Shown here: in pieces, positions 1 to 11,779 of the stretch
How the letters are laid out: the number at the start of each line of letters is the position of its first letter
Position numbering within the stretch: the stretch's first letter is position 1
DNA from: Cyclina sinensis
Taxonomy: Eukaryota; Mollusca; Bivalvia; Venerida; Veneridae
DNA length: 64,000 bases
Direction of reading: 5' to 3'
Assembly: GCA_012932295.1 (NCBI GenBank)
Contig: JAAONU010000001.1
Span: 2,046,001-2,110,000, forward strand
The notes under the pieces: generated by a model
Told to the model about the DNA's origin: nothing
Database searches by the model: none
Seen by the model: the letters and a program-made list of their open reading frames with translations, nothing else
Program-made: the position numbers and the translations under genes

Positions 1-222
1 CAAGGTTATATGTACTAAACACATAGTCATTTGTTTAAACAAGTTATTCTTGTGCTTGCTGAAAAACTGCGTCCCTGTCTCTGCAATTGATATGGAATTT
101 TATCACTTGCTTCTATCTTACCGTGTCTCTGTCTATCTTATAGCATACAGGTATTCTAGGATTAGCAGTGAAATCAAGCTATTTTGGTAGTTCATGTAAT
201 AACAAATTGTGATTGTATTTAC

Positions 223-412
223 CTTTGTAATTCGCTACTACCCCTTTTACATAATTGGCCCATTTCGGTGTCCCTGGTGCTAGCGGGGATTTCTCACTCG
301 GGGCTTGAAACTCGACATATTTCGGATCATCAGTTCCCTGCGCTAACGTCAACACACGACATAACCCGCTATCCGTCTTTTTCCCCACCAAAACAGTGAC
401 TAAGGGCAGTGC
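223..412 (-). CDS. GALK1: Galactokinase, exon 2
   Basis: Second coding exon of the same galactokinase. It starts after an acceptor reading ATTAACAG (intron end at 413) and encodes ALPLVTVLVGKKTD and onward to LAPGTPKWANYVKGV, the conserved P(R/K)WANYVKGV segment of animal GALK1. The exon ends at 223 with a GTAAAT donor (phase 1). It is separated from exon 1 by an intron of about 2.8 kb that holds a tRNA-like MITE (1349-1796). I see no frame break. Exon 3 and the rest lie to the left of position 1. Confidence 0.92.
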
Positions 413-534
413 CTGTTAATGAAAAAAATATATTAGTAATAACAAGACAAGTCTTCATGAATATTATTTTACTTAAGACACATATCAGTTGCAATGAGCT
501 ACAGTACCTAAACATAAGCACAATGACATCAGGC

Positions 535-602
535 ACCGGTAAGAATTCGAACCTGGGCCTAGTGAAGCAAGGGCAGCTACCCTAGCTACTGAAAATCAAG
601 GT
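535..602 (-). repeat. tRNA-like relic in galactokinase intron 1
   Basis: On the minus strand this short stretch has an A-box-like TAGCTAGGGTAGCTG and a B-box-like GGTTCGAATTC spaced as in tRNA genes. It does not fold into a convincing complete tRNA, so it is called a tRNA-derived repeat head and not a working tRNA. Confidence 0.35.
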
Positions 603-1348
603 CAATTTGCAAAAATGAATAAAAATAAAAAGACAAAAGTGCAAAATGTTCTGTTGAAGATGCAGACTAGTCATTTTTATAGACTACATACTATAGTCTG
701 AGTCATAGAATCCCTGTCAAAACAATGCAAATACATATACTAGCAGTCCTAAATATTCAGCTTTTGGACAGTGGTGACCGCATAAATTTCTTACTGAAAA
801 TAAAGTATAAACATCTTAAAGAAAAAGAAAGAAAAAAAACACACAGAACATAAGACCGCAGCATACGACAGCAAATCGGAACAATAAAAATGACATGATA
901 GGAATATCTCTACAGAAGTAACTATTACAGAAATATTCACAATTATCTGCAAATATTTAATCGATCTTTTACAAACAATGCCAAGTTCTGTAACAGCCTT
1001 CTATAATTAGAAACGATAAGAGAATGTTCAATCATGAAAATTTGGCAACTCAAATACCTATCTACGTCAATGACTGAGTTATATTAGTCTAGCGAGTATT
1101 TCTAGTTGTAGTTTTGAAGGTTAACTATGAAGGTTGTTTGTTTCAAATACGTCTTTCACATTATCGAACAAACAACTTGTAAAATCTTCTGCGTTTTTTT
1201 AAAGTAAGAACAATCCTCACTTTGTAAAAAGTGCCTTCTTTTGTAGGAGCCGTTACTACAGAAACTGGCCTTTCTGGATTTTTATTTACAGAACTTTTTT
1301 TAATGTATATAATTAGAAAAATTGTCGGATTCAAACCTTTGAAAACAT

Positions 1349-1796
1349 TTAAGCGACTGATTCACAGCTGGACCGACGATGTAAAAAAGAAAAAAGTTAT
1401 TTATCTAGAAATTCTAGCTGTAATTGTGAAACTGTAATTGTGAAAAACATATCTAAATTAAGTTACTGACTCATTTTTTTTGTAACAGAAAAAACATCAC
1501 AAACTAAAGTTTTACACACTTTTATCGGTAAAAAATTTACCCCGTTAGTCACGGGGTAGATACTTTAGTTATAGAATTAATTTTGACGGAGTCTGATGAC
1601 CTGTCTCTGTGGCTCAGTGGTGTAGATCGTAGTATTTCACTAACCGAATAGGCGTGGGTCCGAATCCTGGTAAAATCAAAACTTTTTTTTCAGTTTTCAT
1701 GGTGTACAGAAGTATAATATTATGTTTTTTTTTCATTGTATATTAATTTTTCTTAAATTTTAAAGAAAAAAAAATCAGTTACATTCTGTGAGTCAG
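1349..1796 (+). mobile_element. MITE family 1, copy A, with tRNA-like core
   Basis: About 448 bp, homologous along its length to 33105-33525 in the same orientation. The left end is TTAAGCGACTGATTCACAG and the right end CTGTGAGTCAG, which are imperfect terminal inverted repeats. In the middle (1604-1672) is a tRNA-like segment with an A box TGGCTCAGTGG (1610-1620) and a B box GGTCCGAATCC (1657-1667). The shared text TTAGTCACGGGGTAGATACT precedes it in both copies. It lies inside galactokinase intron 1. No coding capacity is seen, so it is non-autonomous. Confidence 0.75.
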
Positions 1797-3180
1797 AAAA
1801 GTATTTTCATAATCTGGCTATGTCTCCCTTGTTTCATGCATAATTACATCAATGTTATTCTATATCTAACGGGTCAGTGTTGAATTTTATTTCATTTTCC
1901 TACACTAACACTTTGTCATAACATCTTGCGACATCGTTATCGACAAACATATCAAACAACTCTTCAACCGCCTAAAGCATTTAATTAAATAAAAAAATAT
2001 ATTATTACTACCAAGAGGCCACAAATTAATTTATAACTTTCGTGAATTATAACTTAAAACTATTTTCTTTACAATCTTTATATTACGTTCATTTAAATCG
2101 GACTGTTTTTCACTGATTCAATACCCTTCGCCTACAAGTTACAGGAAACATTGCTGTATCTAATGAAGACTGGATGTTTCTTTAATTGTGACCAGGTGTT
2201 ATGATTCGCAGATGTTACACTCAAAACACTACAGTGTATATATAAATGACGTCCTGTTCATGATATTTTACACGGTGTTTTAACTCAAAAGTTCACCTTA
2301 TAATTATCAACATCGGTTTTTCTTAGCATTATTATGACAGGACCATAGCTCCCATTTGTTCATAAATGGAGTTTAATCTGAACAAAACTGAAAACCAGTT
2401 ATTTTCACAAAAGGTACAAAGAGAAAGGGAAAGTCTCTTAACCTTGACATTTAAAAAATCATTAACATATTTACAAGTACTTGTACATTTCACAGTGCAC
2501 GCAGTCAAAACTCTTCCTTGTTTAACTTGCATGTAAACCTATTCAAAAACAAAATTATGCATGTACAGGAAAACGGGTGCTCCACGGGAATATTCATTCA
2601 ATCTTTCACTTGCTTGCGGCAAATTGTTTTGTCTTTGACCATAATAACTGATAAATGTAAACTGGACACAGTGTACACGGTTCCCTATGCATATAGTATA
2701 AGTTTTTAATTAATACCACCGACTAGTCCGAAGGTCACACGACAAGTAACCACTAGGTATATTTTACAATACCTGTCATCACACACAGACAGACAGAGGT
2801 CATACGGCGTACACCAATCTTATCAGCCTGTCCACTACTAATAATTAACACTAGCAATATACTTACTCCTGCGAAATATTACGGACTAGCATCGGTATCT
2901 AGGTTTATTCCCCATTACTGTTTGTTTATATTAGGTTACACATGTATATTTATAATGCATAAATGTAAGTATGTACAAAATCGATGATCGAGTTACGCTA
3001 GTTGGTCAAACTGTAGGTCACCTTTCTGTTAGCTGTCATTGTATTTGTGATACAATGTAAAACTAAAAACATCTGCCTAAAATAAAAGCTAGAAAAAATA
3101 CAACAGCGTTAACGTTCACCCACCGAACAACAAAAGCGTATGTTCGGAAAACTGTAAATATTGCATCATCAAGGTCTTAC

Positions 3181-3351
3181 CATGGGAAAAACGAATCCTT
3201 CATTATAGTCCGTGTGTTCACCGATCAAATTCACCCTCCCGGGTGCGCACGCGGCTTTGTTGGGTTCATATCCAAACTGTCCCTTAAATGCTGTCACCGC
3301 TTGCTTAATCAGATCTTCTACAGGAGGAATGGGGCTCTGTAAATCGGCCAT
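3181..3351 (-). CDS. GALK1: Galactokinase, exon 1 (N-terminus)
   Basis: Encodes the first 57 residues of a GHMP-family galactokinase, the cytosolic enzyme that phosphorylates galactose with ATP to galactose-1-phosphate (Leloir pathway). The galactokinase signature [13 protein letters not shown] is read directly at about residues 39-51, followed by EGFVFPM. The ATG at 3351 opens the frame, and a GTAAG donor follows the FPM codons at 3180-3176, leaving phase 0. Known family: human GALK1 also breaks its coding sequence after the equivalent VLPM. Joining to exon 2 gives an FPM-ALPLVTVLVG junction that matches the family. The coding sequence continues past the left edge of the window, so the catalytic and C-terminal parts are unseen. 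GALK1 fits better than GALK2, judged from remembered family sequence. Confidence 0.93.
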
Positions 3352-3560
3352 TTTGCCACGTTAAGTTTTATTTCTAAAATCTATAACGTTCCAATTCAGC
3401 GATCATTCATTCAATAAATAGTATTTACATTCTCTTCCAATGGTATCGCGTGCGTGAGTCACATGACCGCAAACGCACATATGGTTTACAACGCACTAGT
3501 GCACTCCACTGTGTCTAACCGCAACGTTTATGGCGATATTGATCAATTTTGTTGGTGCCA
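3352..3560 (-). promoter_or_regulatory. GALK1: Putative galactokinase promoter region
   Basis: Sequence directly upstream of the galactokinase start codon. It contains a CCAAT pentamer on the plus strand near 3437-3441 and the palindromic E-box-like GTCACATGAC at 3458-3467, close to the TFEB/USF-type GTCACGTGAC site. It is locally richer in CpG than its neighbourhood. No clear TATA box is seen. The role is inferred from position and motifs only. Confidence 0.35.
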
Positions 3561-3603
3561 AGCAAGATGGAGGAGAATTACAAAGTTCAGTAAAGATATA
3601 TTT

Positions 3604-3650
3604 AGCTGATAGGCAAGGGAGTACAAGTGCCGTATTATACCTCTGCTACA
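3604..3650 (+). repeat. 47-bp dispersed repeat (inverted copy at 18.75 kb)
   Basis: TAGCTGATAGGCAAGGGAGT and the next 27 bases recur almost exactly, reverse-complemented, at about 18755-18802. The flanks do not match. It follows the galactokinase promoter here and lies in methyltransferase intron 1 at the other site. Confidence 0.6.
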
Positions 3651-5080
3651 AATATTCCTAGCATATATGATACTACATTAGTGCATGCGACAGTTTTTGG
3701 TAAATTGAACTGACATCACATTGTTGATGGAAACAGGATCAGTTTGAAAACAAAGTTCTCTCATACCTCATGCAAGAGAACCAGACAGTATGATGATTAT
3801 TTGCTTAACTTTTTTGTTTTTGTTTGTTTTGTTTTTTTAAGGTATTAGAGTACTAATATACATTTTGTCAGCCCCCATTGACTTGAGCTTTTTTAAGAAA
3901 TATACTATCCAAGGACAAAAAATAGACCATATAAGACACTTTTACCATGTGAGTTTAAAAAATAACTAAATAATGTTCACTTCAAACCTCACCAACTTAA
4001 TGATTTTATAAGGTATAGGGAACCACAATGTTTTATTTTCTAAGACTGACGATAAAAACAAGTGTTACGTGGTATGTAATCATTCACATTATGAAGACCT
4101 ACTGACTGCTGACAAAAAGCAAACAAAATGAAAAGCCAAAAATGCAAAGAAACGAAATATGATTATAAACATGGCGCGAATTTTACTCACACACTTCATT
4201 ATGGGGAATTATCAACGTAAACTTCAGAAAAATCTTAGGGGCTTCAATTTTTCAATCTGAACACAAGCACAGGCAAAATATCAAATATGAGTGGCGTTTG
4301 AACCTATGTCCTTCAGTATCTCAATCCTACAAGTAATCGAACTGAATACTCTTCACGGTGGAGGTAGGGTACCTTATGGGTTTCATGTTCCTAATTAGCC
4401 AATAAGAGGGGAAAGCCAAATTCTTGTCAGACGTTTGGTTTGTAGAAACAAAAAAAAAACGTTTAACTTGAATACAACTTTAAAACCCTTTCATACCATT
4501 TGAAAAGGTAAATATATAGCCATCGAGTGTTAGAGATGTAAAATACAAAATGTCCTAGTTCCAACATTTGTTGTTATTCATGCTCTGTGTACAGCACCAA
4601 AAACCTATGATCTCGTATGAAGGTATATTTCATTAATACTGTAAATTGAAAAAAATGAGAGCTCCAAAACTGTAATCAATGCACGCAACAATATATACGC
4701 GGACAAGAGATGAGGTAAGTAGAGTAAGGAATATACAGCCATTAAGTATAGGTGGTCTTTTCAAATACAATACAAAATAGTTAATTGATTTGATCTACAT
4801 AGAGCATCATCAAACAATATTTCATGTACAAACATTAGGTGCTTTTATTCCACTTAAATCAGATGTAATAAGAAAACAAATCGATTCAAGCAAGCAATCA
4901 GTTGTAGAATACATATAATTTTATGAAAAAAAATCAATCAATCAATAAAAATGTCGGCATAATGACAAAGATAAAACACTTCATACATCGTTAATGTTCA
5001 TATACATGTAATTTTCTGAATGTTGCAGAAACATATCACTATAGAAAATATTACCCGATGCTGTCATTAATATTATAAGA
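3651..5080. other. Intergenic, no gene seen
   Basis: AT-rich sequence upstream of galactokinase. I find no supported exon, tRNA or terminal-repeat element here, only short homopolymer runs. Confidence 0.5.
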
Positions 5081-5109
5081 TTTTTTTTTTTAATTTATTT
5101 TTTATAACT

Positions 5110-5440
5110 TAATCCAGGAGAGGTCATCCCGGACAAGCCCTTATCTTACGAACATGAAAGTCCGTAACAGAAAGATGCAGTGCATCTTAGAATACACAAA
5201 GCGGGAGTCGAACTCCGATCTTAGCGTATCAACCCCTGGTTCTTTTACATGCTCAGTGTACAGCACTGATACATGGTACCTAGGTTTAACATCTCATCCG
5301 AAAGACAATTAGTAATGTTAGTGGAGGAGCGGGGGATCGATATCGGGACCCCTGGGTTACCAGTCCAGCGCGTTACCACTGGACCACTGATCCGCTCCCT
5401 GACGCATTTGTCAGAGGTTGTATTTATACAATTATAGGAA
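5110..5440 (-). repeat. Composite tRNA-derived repeat (SINE-like)
   Basis: On the minus strand 5328-5398 reads as a tRNA-Thr-like sequence: acceptor strands GGAGCGG and CCGCTCC pair perfectly, with an A box GTGGTCCAGTGGTAACGCG, an anticodon loop holding GGT, and a corrupted B box (CGATATCGATCC where CGGGTTCGATCC is expected). A second B-box-like GGAGTTCGACTCCCGC lies nearby (about 5201-5216, minus). The two together suggest a composite tRNA-derived SINE or a tRNA pseudogene, not a working gene. Confidence 0.6.
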
Positions 5441-5472
5441 GATGACACCCCAGTCACAAAGAGGCGGCGTCA

Positions 5473-7583
5473 TGGTTGAAAAATGTTGTCGTTGCTGTAA
5501 AGAAAAACGGAGACATTCGAGTGACTCTTGACCCAAAGGATCTGTATAAGGCTTTAAAAAGACACCATTACAAAACTTCAACGCTCAAGAATATAATATC
5601 ACAATTATGTGGTAGAAAAGATTTTTTCAATCTTAGACGAAACGGATGGTTACCATCAAATTGATCTGTATCATGAAAGCTCAGTGTTATGCACATTACA
5701 AACACCATTTGATTGATTTAGGTACGTACGCATGTCCATAGGATCAAAGAGTTTAGGTGAAATATTTGAGAAAAAAAACTATGAGTGTTTTTTTGGTGAA
5801 ATTGAAGGTGTTTTCATGATAGCTGACGGCATGCTAATTTCAGACCAGAACACTGAAAGCAATGACAAAAAAAATAAAAAAAAATGTGTTGAACAGAGCT
5901 AGGAAGTTTAAAAAATCAACAAGGACAAAAACCAGTTCAAAATTAGTTATTTAAAGTAAATGAAGAATGGCATATCAGCTGAAGGAATAAAGCTGATCTT
6001 GATCAAGTGAAAACCATGCTAGAAATGACGGAACCAGTCGACAAACCTGGTTTTCAACGATTGCTCGGGACAAGTAATTTTCTAGCATCCTGCGTACCAA
6101 ACATGGCTGAATTTACAGCACCTTTGATGATCGAAAAAAGGTTCCGTTTTTGTTTGATCATGAGCAGAGTCTAGCAGAAAATCAAGGACATAAATTGGGA
6201 ACAAATATTAAAGTACTTTGATCCTTCACAAGGCGTCACAATGGACTTGCAGCTTGTCTTTCACAAGACAATTATCCTATACCATATACATCTAAAGCAT
6301 TGACACACAGAAGCACTATGCAATGTGCGAAAAAGAACTTACAGCAGCTATGTTTGGTCCCTCGAAGTTCACTGATTGCATTTATCGCAAAAATTTAAAG
6401 TTCAAAATGTTAGAAATTATCATGAAGAAAAGCCTGAATGATAGTCTTCCAAGACTCCAAAAGCTATTACTTAGACCCCAGAAATAAATTACTGGTAAAC
6501 AGATGTACATGGCAGATACATTGTCAAGTGCGTATTTAACCGACGAAGACGGTGAACAAAACGTTGATGACCTAAACATCATCGTACATACACTTCAACA
6601 AAACCACCCACTGAAAGATGAGCTCAGTCAGAAGAGACGCACAACGAATAGACAACGGTTGGCCAGATCAGATGAAATCAGTCCCTGAAGGTACTAGGCT
6701 TTCTTGAAAATCAGACTGACATTAAACACATCACATGACATTCTTTTCTTTATGAAAGAATCATTGTGCCATCTTCACTTCCAGATAAAACATTAAGACG
6801 TTTGCACGAGAGCTATTTGGGCATGACAAAGCTAAAAACATGGGAATCAGAATTTATTTATTGGCCGAAGATCAAAGATGTTAACGAAATCCTGTGCTTG
6901 AACCAAAGGGAGCCATTATTACAACATGATGTTTCAGAAAGACCATGGCATAAATTAGGAATAGACATCTTTCATTACACAGTGACTATGTGTTAGGAGT
7001 TAATTAATACTTAAAGTTCACGGAAATTCGTTGGCTGAGTGGAAAATCAGCAAAGGCTGTTCAGTCAATGATGCTTGCTATTTTCGCTGTTCATGGAAAT
7101 CTTAAAATAGTAGTAGGTGAAACTATGTCATTCAACTGTAATAAATTTCGTTCATTTGCAAAAGATAACAATTTTTACATTAATTACACCTCATCATCTA
7201 CTTTTCCTAGATCAAACAGAACGATGCACACAGTCGAAGGCATATGAACGTGGAAAAAAATGAAAGTATCGGTTTTAGAGCATAGAAACACACTTATAAC
7301 TGGATACAAATACTTTCCTACGCAACTCATATTCAACAGAAAACTGAAAGTTGAATTACCTATTAGACCATCACATTTAGAGCCTACGATTCCTGCGCGC
7401 GTGAGAAATTGTCAGACAAACAGAAGGTTTATCATGACAAGAGCGCGAAATCGTTGAAATCATTAGAATCAGGAGACTCCGTACGTTATAACCAGGTTGG
7501 TATTAAAGTAAACTGGAATTGCGTCGAAATAGGGTACATCTGTAGAAAAGAGGTGAACCTATGAAATAAACTAAAAAAGGGAG
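5473..7583 (+). mobile_element. Decayed Ty3/Gypsy retrotransposon pol (RT, RNase H, integrase)
   Basis: Scattered frames on the plus strand keep the Gypsy order. Reverse transcriptase: VKKNGDIRVTLDPKDLYKAL (about 5494-5553), then after a frameshift ILDETDGYHQIDL and a ruined catalytic motif IADGMLIS (about 5818-5841) in place of YIDDILI. Connection/RNase H: FLASCVPNMAEFTAPL (about 6080-6127) and LSQDNYPIPYTSKAL (about 6257-6301). Integrase: LHESYLGMTKLKTWESEF with YWPKIKDV (about 6790-6880), then HDVSERPWHKLGIDIF. Many frameshifts and stops make it inactive. It ends in a purine tract AAAAAAGGGAGA just before a TGTCATATACTCATAT sequence that may begin the 3' LTR. I found no gag or 5' LTR. Confidence 0.85.
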
Positions 7584-7985
7584 ATGTCATATACTCATAT
7601 ATCTGCTCATATATCTGCTGTCTGCTATATATAATCAGTCGCTTATTAAGATGAAAATATACAAATCCTGAGGAATAGCAGGCACAACACAATATAACAA
7701 TAACTGTACCAAAATGCGCCTTACCCACTTTGAAAGATAAGCTTACATGTAAAATAATCATAAATAATTTTAAGTCCCCACTGACCCAAGCCACATTCGT
7801 CACTTAGATATTTATCCATTTAGCTAATACTGCATTCTTTGTCAACTGTCTTCTTTTAATAATATATGATTTTTCTTACTAATTGTTAACATTTGAATTT
7901 GTTAGTCAGAGTTGCAAGACATGCAGTTCTTTGAACGCTGCCTATAACTATTCTGCCTTCAACAAAAATATTAACTGCCTTATCC
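7584..7985 (+). repeat. Possible 3' LTR remnant and flank
   Basis: Starts TGTCATATACTCATAT right after the polypurine-like tract of the Gypsy remnant. The matching sequence lies at about 22806-23210 in the second copy of the duplicated block. The 3' boundary cannot be set because no second LTR is present. Confidence 0.4.
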
Positions 7986-7991
7986 TGAGAC

Positions 7992-10302
7992 TTAAATCTG
8001 TGTTTGTATAAGTTTAATCACAGCGTCACAGAAAATATCCCAGTCAGGGATCAAAGAATAGTCTCCCTTTACATTCAAACTCCATTTGCATCTTGTAGTA
8101 AAATCAAATGTTTTTGTAGTTCTTTAGGCATCTCTTTACTATCTACATTCTCCAAAAACATAAGACTGATTGGCTTATTGCCGGATTTAGCGGTGAGTAG
8201 CTCATCTTTGCACCAATGACTCTTGCAGAAATGTTTGGACACACATGCAACTACTACATCGCAAGATTCTATACAATTGATAATTTCTTCGGCAACGTAG
8301 AAACCGGGAGAAAAATTCAAATTGCCTGTAGACACACACATTTCATCTGTGTTAAAGATCTTCTGTAATTTAAAGTTCAGCGTCGGAATTATTCTCTGAT
8401 TTACAAATTCACTGTCGGAACTGCAGTAAGACAAAGAAAAAGGGAACTTTGGAGCTATTTGCCAGCACTTTGTATTTAGCTATTAATTTCAACTGTCGAT
8501 TCTCACGCTTGATCTTTCTAGTTCTTAGAAATAAACAGATGATTGAAATTACAACGAATATGAGGACAACGGTAGACACAGTGGTAGATGTTATTATTAT
8601 AACTGGAATACTGCACAAATATTCCACGTCTTCCATAACTGTTTCATCAGATAGTCTCCTGTTTCCATTCAGATCACATTTTATGAACTCCGGTTAGGAC
8701 AATATCTTGTGTTTTAAAACTGTAACCATCCATTTAACAAATGGTTTAGCTTCACAAATACATTTAAAGGGATTGTCATACACTGCAATACTAAATTTCT
8801 CAAGTGTTGAATTACTTTCACTCCCAAACTTATTTCTGCTGTGACAAACCTCCACAAAAGAATCAATTCTAGCCATTGACACTTTATCTAAAATTTGAAT
8901 TTTGTTGTTTCTTATATCAAGAAAAGAAAGCGTTTTCAAATGATCGATGTCAAAAGAAATTGTCTTCAAGTTGTTATAAGATAAATCAATGAACTGAAGC
9001 TGAACTGAATATCTGAAAATGTTAGACGGGACAACGGTCAGCTGGTTATGTGAACAGTGGAACTCTTGCGGCGCGGAATCGTTGTGCAATATTCGTTCAA
9101 ACCCACTGATATCCATAGTCTATTATACGACAAATTCATATGTCGCAACTGCTAGTGATTTGTCAAAATGGCCAATTTCGTTTTCGGAGATATCTAATAC
9201 AGTAAGCGCCACCTCGGTTCTGTAATTATTTAGCATTAGTACGATGAGTGTCCATGTAAGAGAATTTTGTTTAAACGCTGCTCTTACCATAAGTGCAACT
9301 AAACCAAACAGAGAAGCAGGCGAAGGAATACACCATCGTGCCCGTAGTTCAGTTAAATTCTGTGGCGGTGTAGAACCAAAGGTAACGTCAAAATTTGGAT
9401 TTGATAATCCCACACGGAGGGTTGACCTTTTTCATGTTTCTCATTGAAGCGCCTTCAGGGTATATTCTCAGAGCGGCCATTAAATTTGTCGCCAGGTATC
9501 CAGCATTCTCAAAATTTATTTCAGAAAGATTCGGCAGTTTGAGAGCAAAACTGTGCAGATCTAAAATTCTTTTGCCCGTGTGACTAAGACCAAGCACCTC
9601 AAGGTTGGTTTGTTCTAGAGCACTGAAAAATGAAACGTCAAAATGAACAATTTCGAGGGTGAGAGCTGACAATCGTCTCAAGCGTAGAGTTTTAAGAGAA
9701 TACAGCTTGTTTTGCTGTAATGCACTCATCATGTTGACGAATGTCAAGGCAACATTATCACTTAAATCTAATACTTCAAGCTGCTCAAGTCCATCAAATG
9801 TACCTTTGTCGAGTCTTAGCAACCGCTTACTCGTAACATACATTTTTTTCAAACTTTTCAAATTTAGAAACAATCTTTTACGAAGATGGAACGTATTTGG
9901 GTGTTCACCTTCATTTCCGTTACTGTTTGTGTCCGGTAGGATTGCTACTGATGTAATATTCGACCAAGTTTCATGTTCGAATGGATACAATGATTGCTTT
10001 ACTAAGTCAGCATCGTAAATTGTCACATAAACTGTATACCTGGGCAATGCAAATGGAATAGTTTTACCACACATAACATTATTTAATGAACATATGCACG
10101 ACTGTAAACACTCATCTGTGATGCTTATTCCTTATAGTTTTATCACACACAACATTATTTAATGTACATATGCACGACTGTGAACACTCGTCTGTGATGC
10201 TATGCACGACTATGAACATTCGTCTGTGATGCTTATTCCTTTTCCCAAAAGTTTAAGAATCATACAGAAGTAGCAGAAATTAGATTTTCTCGTAACGTTC
10301 AT
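7992..10302 (-). pseudogene. Toll-like receptor pseudogene (copy 1)
   Basis: Single-exon TLR on the minus strand. Leucine-rich repeats (for example LEVLDLSDN, LSYNNLKTI) run from about 10074 to 8900, followed by a C-terminal LRR cap (NPFKCICEAK), a transmembrane helix with basic KIKR stop-transfer (about 8636-8510) and a cytoplasmic TIR domain (CSSDSEFV, SPGFYVAEEI) that would recruit MyD88-type adaptors. Against copy 2 it has frame breaks near 9400, a deletion of about 8 nt near 9120, an in-frame TAA near 8696 just after KHKILS, a 1-nt gain near 8435 and a 1-nt loss near 8108. The N-terminal coding part is expanded by a local tandem duplication (10060-10245). The breaks are too many for sequencing error alone. 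The ATG at 10302 is placed by alignment to copy 2. Confidence 0.88.
10060..10245. repeat. Tandem duplication inside the TLR pseudogene
   Basis: The phrase TGCACGACTGTAAACACTCA occurs three times in variant form (about 10095, 10171 and 10203), with ACATTATTTAATG before the first two. Copy 2 has this segment once (about 26160-26220), so the extra units arose after the block duplication. They disrupt the LRR N-terminal cap. Confidence 0.75.
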
Positions 10303-10780
10303 TTGGAATTTTTTAAGTTGCTTTACTACAATTAAAATTTTTATTTAAACAGCTACCAACGTAATAACCATGTTTTGTTACTAAATTTACAAAGCAAACA
10401 AGAAACTGTACATTTTTTTAATATTGCATTCACTGTTTTCACAATCCCTACATAAATACTAAATTTTTAATTTTCCCATTGCGCTAAAACGCCCTGACTA
10501 TAGCATACATAGTCACGCATGAATTATATTCTTGTCATACCTTTCATGTACATAATTGTCCTGCGGTTTAATTTTTATCTTAAAACCAAAGAAAACGCAC
10601 GGAATATTATTATTCGTGTGTGCAGTTTTTGTTTCTATATTTCCAGGAAAACCCTCATCGTTAGCGCCTTTATAAATATCCATTGCATTGAAAACTTATC
10701 GCAGACGGAGTGTGAGGCCGTATTGTTTCGGAATCAGACCACTCAGGTTTATAACTGTGAACATTTCTATATACAGATAT

Positions 10781-11770
10781 TGATCAGTCACACTTGTGAA
10801 AACATTATGTAATAGTTGCTTTCAATTATTATGTCTCAATGATTTTACTTAAGTACTCCCATGCAGTTAAATATTTAAACTATATAACTAAATGTAATAC
10901 AGTAGATCTATTTATGATGAAAATAAAAATCATTCGACTTGAAAATGTGAACAAAAAATTACTAGAAAGAATGTGTTTGTTTTATGATTTTGACACAGTT
11001 TTGAGGGCTTCTTCCATCATATTATTTGTTCTTTGATCATTCATAAATTGATTGAATTAATTTTGATCACTCCAGGGTCTTTCAAATAGCATATAGACAT
11101 ATATATTCGTTAAAAAGTGCAAAAAAGCAGCAATGTATGATGCATGAACAAAATGTAAATAACTAAATCAGTATGCCATTTTTCACTTTCCTTCTTTTCT
11201 TCTGCCTTTCTTTAAATTACAAGAGGTGTGTCTCTAAAGCCAAATTTACTTTGTCTGCATATGACATCATAATGTCTTCAGATCTTGGAATTATTACTAT
11301 TCAACCACTCATTCAAAAATGAAACCTGCTGAAAAGATGTAATTCAATGTAGACTTCCTGCCATTATTAAAATATAAAGTAAATAAAAATTTGTTTTTGC
11401 ATAAACAAATGCCATTTTCTTTATTTTATTTTGATATGATTTAACAGTGACATGGCACGTTCAAAAGAAGGTTAAGGCGACTCACTTAATAATGAGTAAA
11501 CGAGTTAAAGTAACCAGTTCATGTTCTTGAGCGCTTTGTTCAATTCTTTGTTATTTGTTCGGCTATTACATTTTAAAACAAGAGCATCGCAAAACAGATG
11601 CATTATAGGACAATCAGCCTAGGCTGCAAACTGATGAGGTACTAAACGAATATAATGAAATCATCAAATTCAGCAAGAATATTGTTTTACAATTTTGTGT
11701 TGAAACGACATTAAAAGGCGCTGTTCAATATACCATAAATTATCTATAAACCAAAAATATTTTAACAGAG
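10781..11770. other. Intergenic, no gene seen
   Basis: AT-rich sequence beyond the duplicated block. Open frames here are short, low-complexity and lack any recognisable domain. Confidence 0.5.
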
Positions 11771-11779
11771 GATATTATT

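Larger units (their letters stand above)
6720..10780. repeat. Segmental duplication, copy 1 (Gypsy integrase plus TLR)
   Basis: This stretch is homologous in direct orientation to about 21920-26795. Shared landmarks in order are CATTGTGCCATCTTCACT, the purine tract and LTR start, the entire TLR, and downstream text such as TTTTTGTTTCTATATTT and GAGGCCG. Copy 2 has about 770 bp extra between the LTR and the TLR (about 23210-23990). The duplication carried both the dead retrotransposon and the receptor. Confidence 0.85.

Noticed and set aside
1231..1437. 68-codon plus-strand frame in galactokinase intron 1
   Set aside because: Opens without ATG and overlaps the start of a MITE. The composition is not protein-like.
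5328..5398. Functional tRNA-Thr gene
   Set aside because: Acceptor strands pair and the anticodon GGT is seen, but the T-arm/B box is corrupted (GATATC) and the sequence sits in a composite repeat, so it is listed as tRNA-derived.
9659..10018. 119-codon plus-strand frame opposite the TLR pseudogene
   Set aside because: Antisense shadow of the LRR coding strand. The same kind of frame occurs opposite TLR copy 2 (25781-26107).
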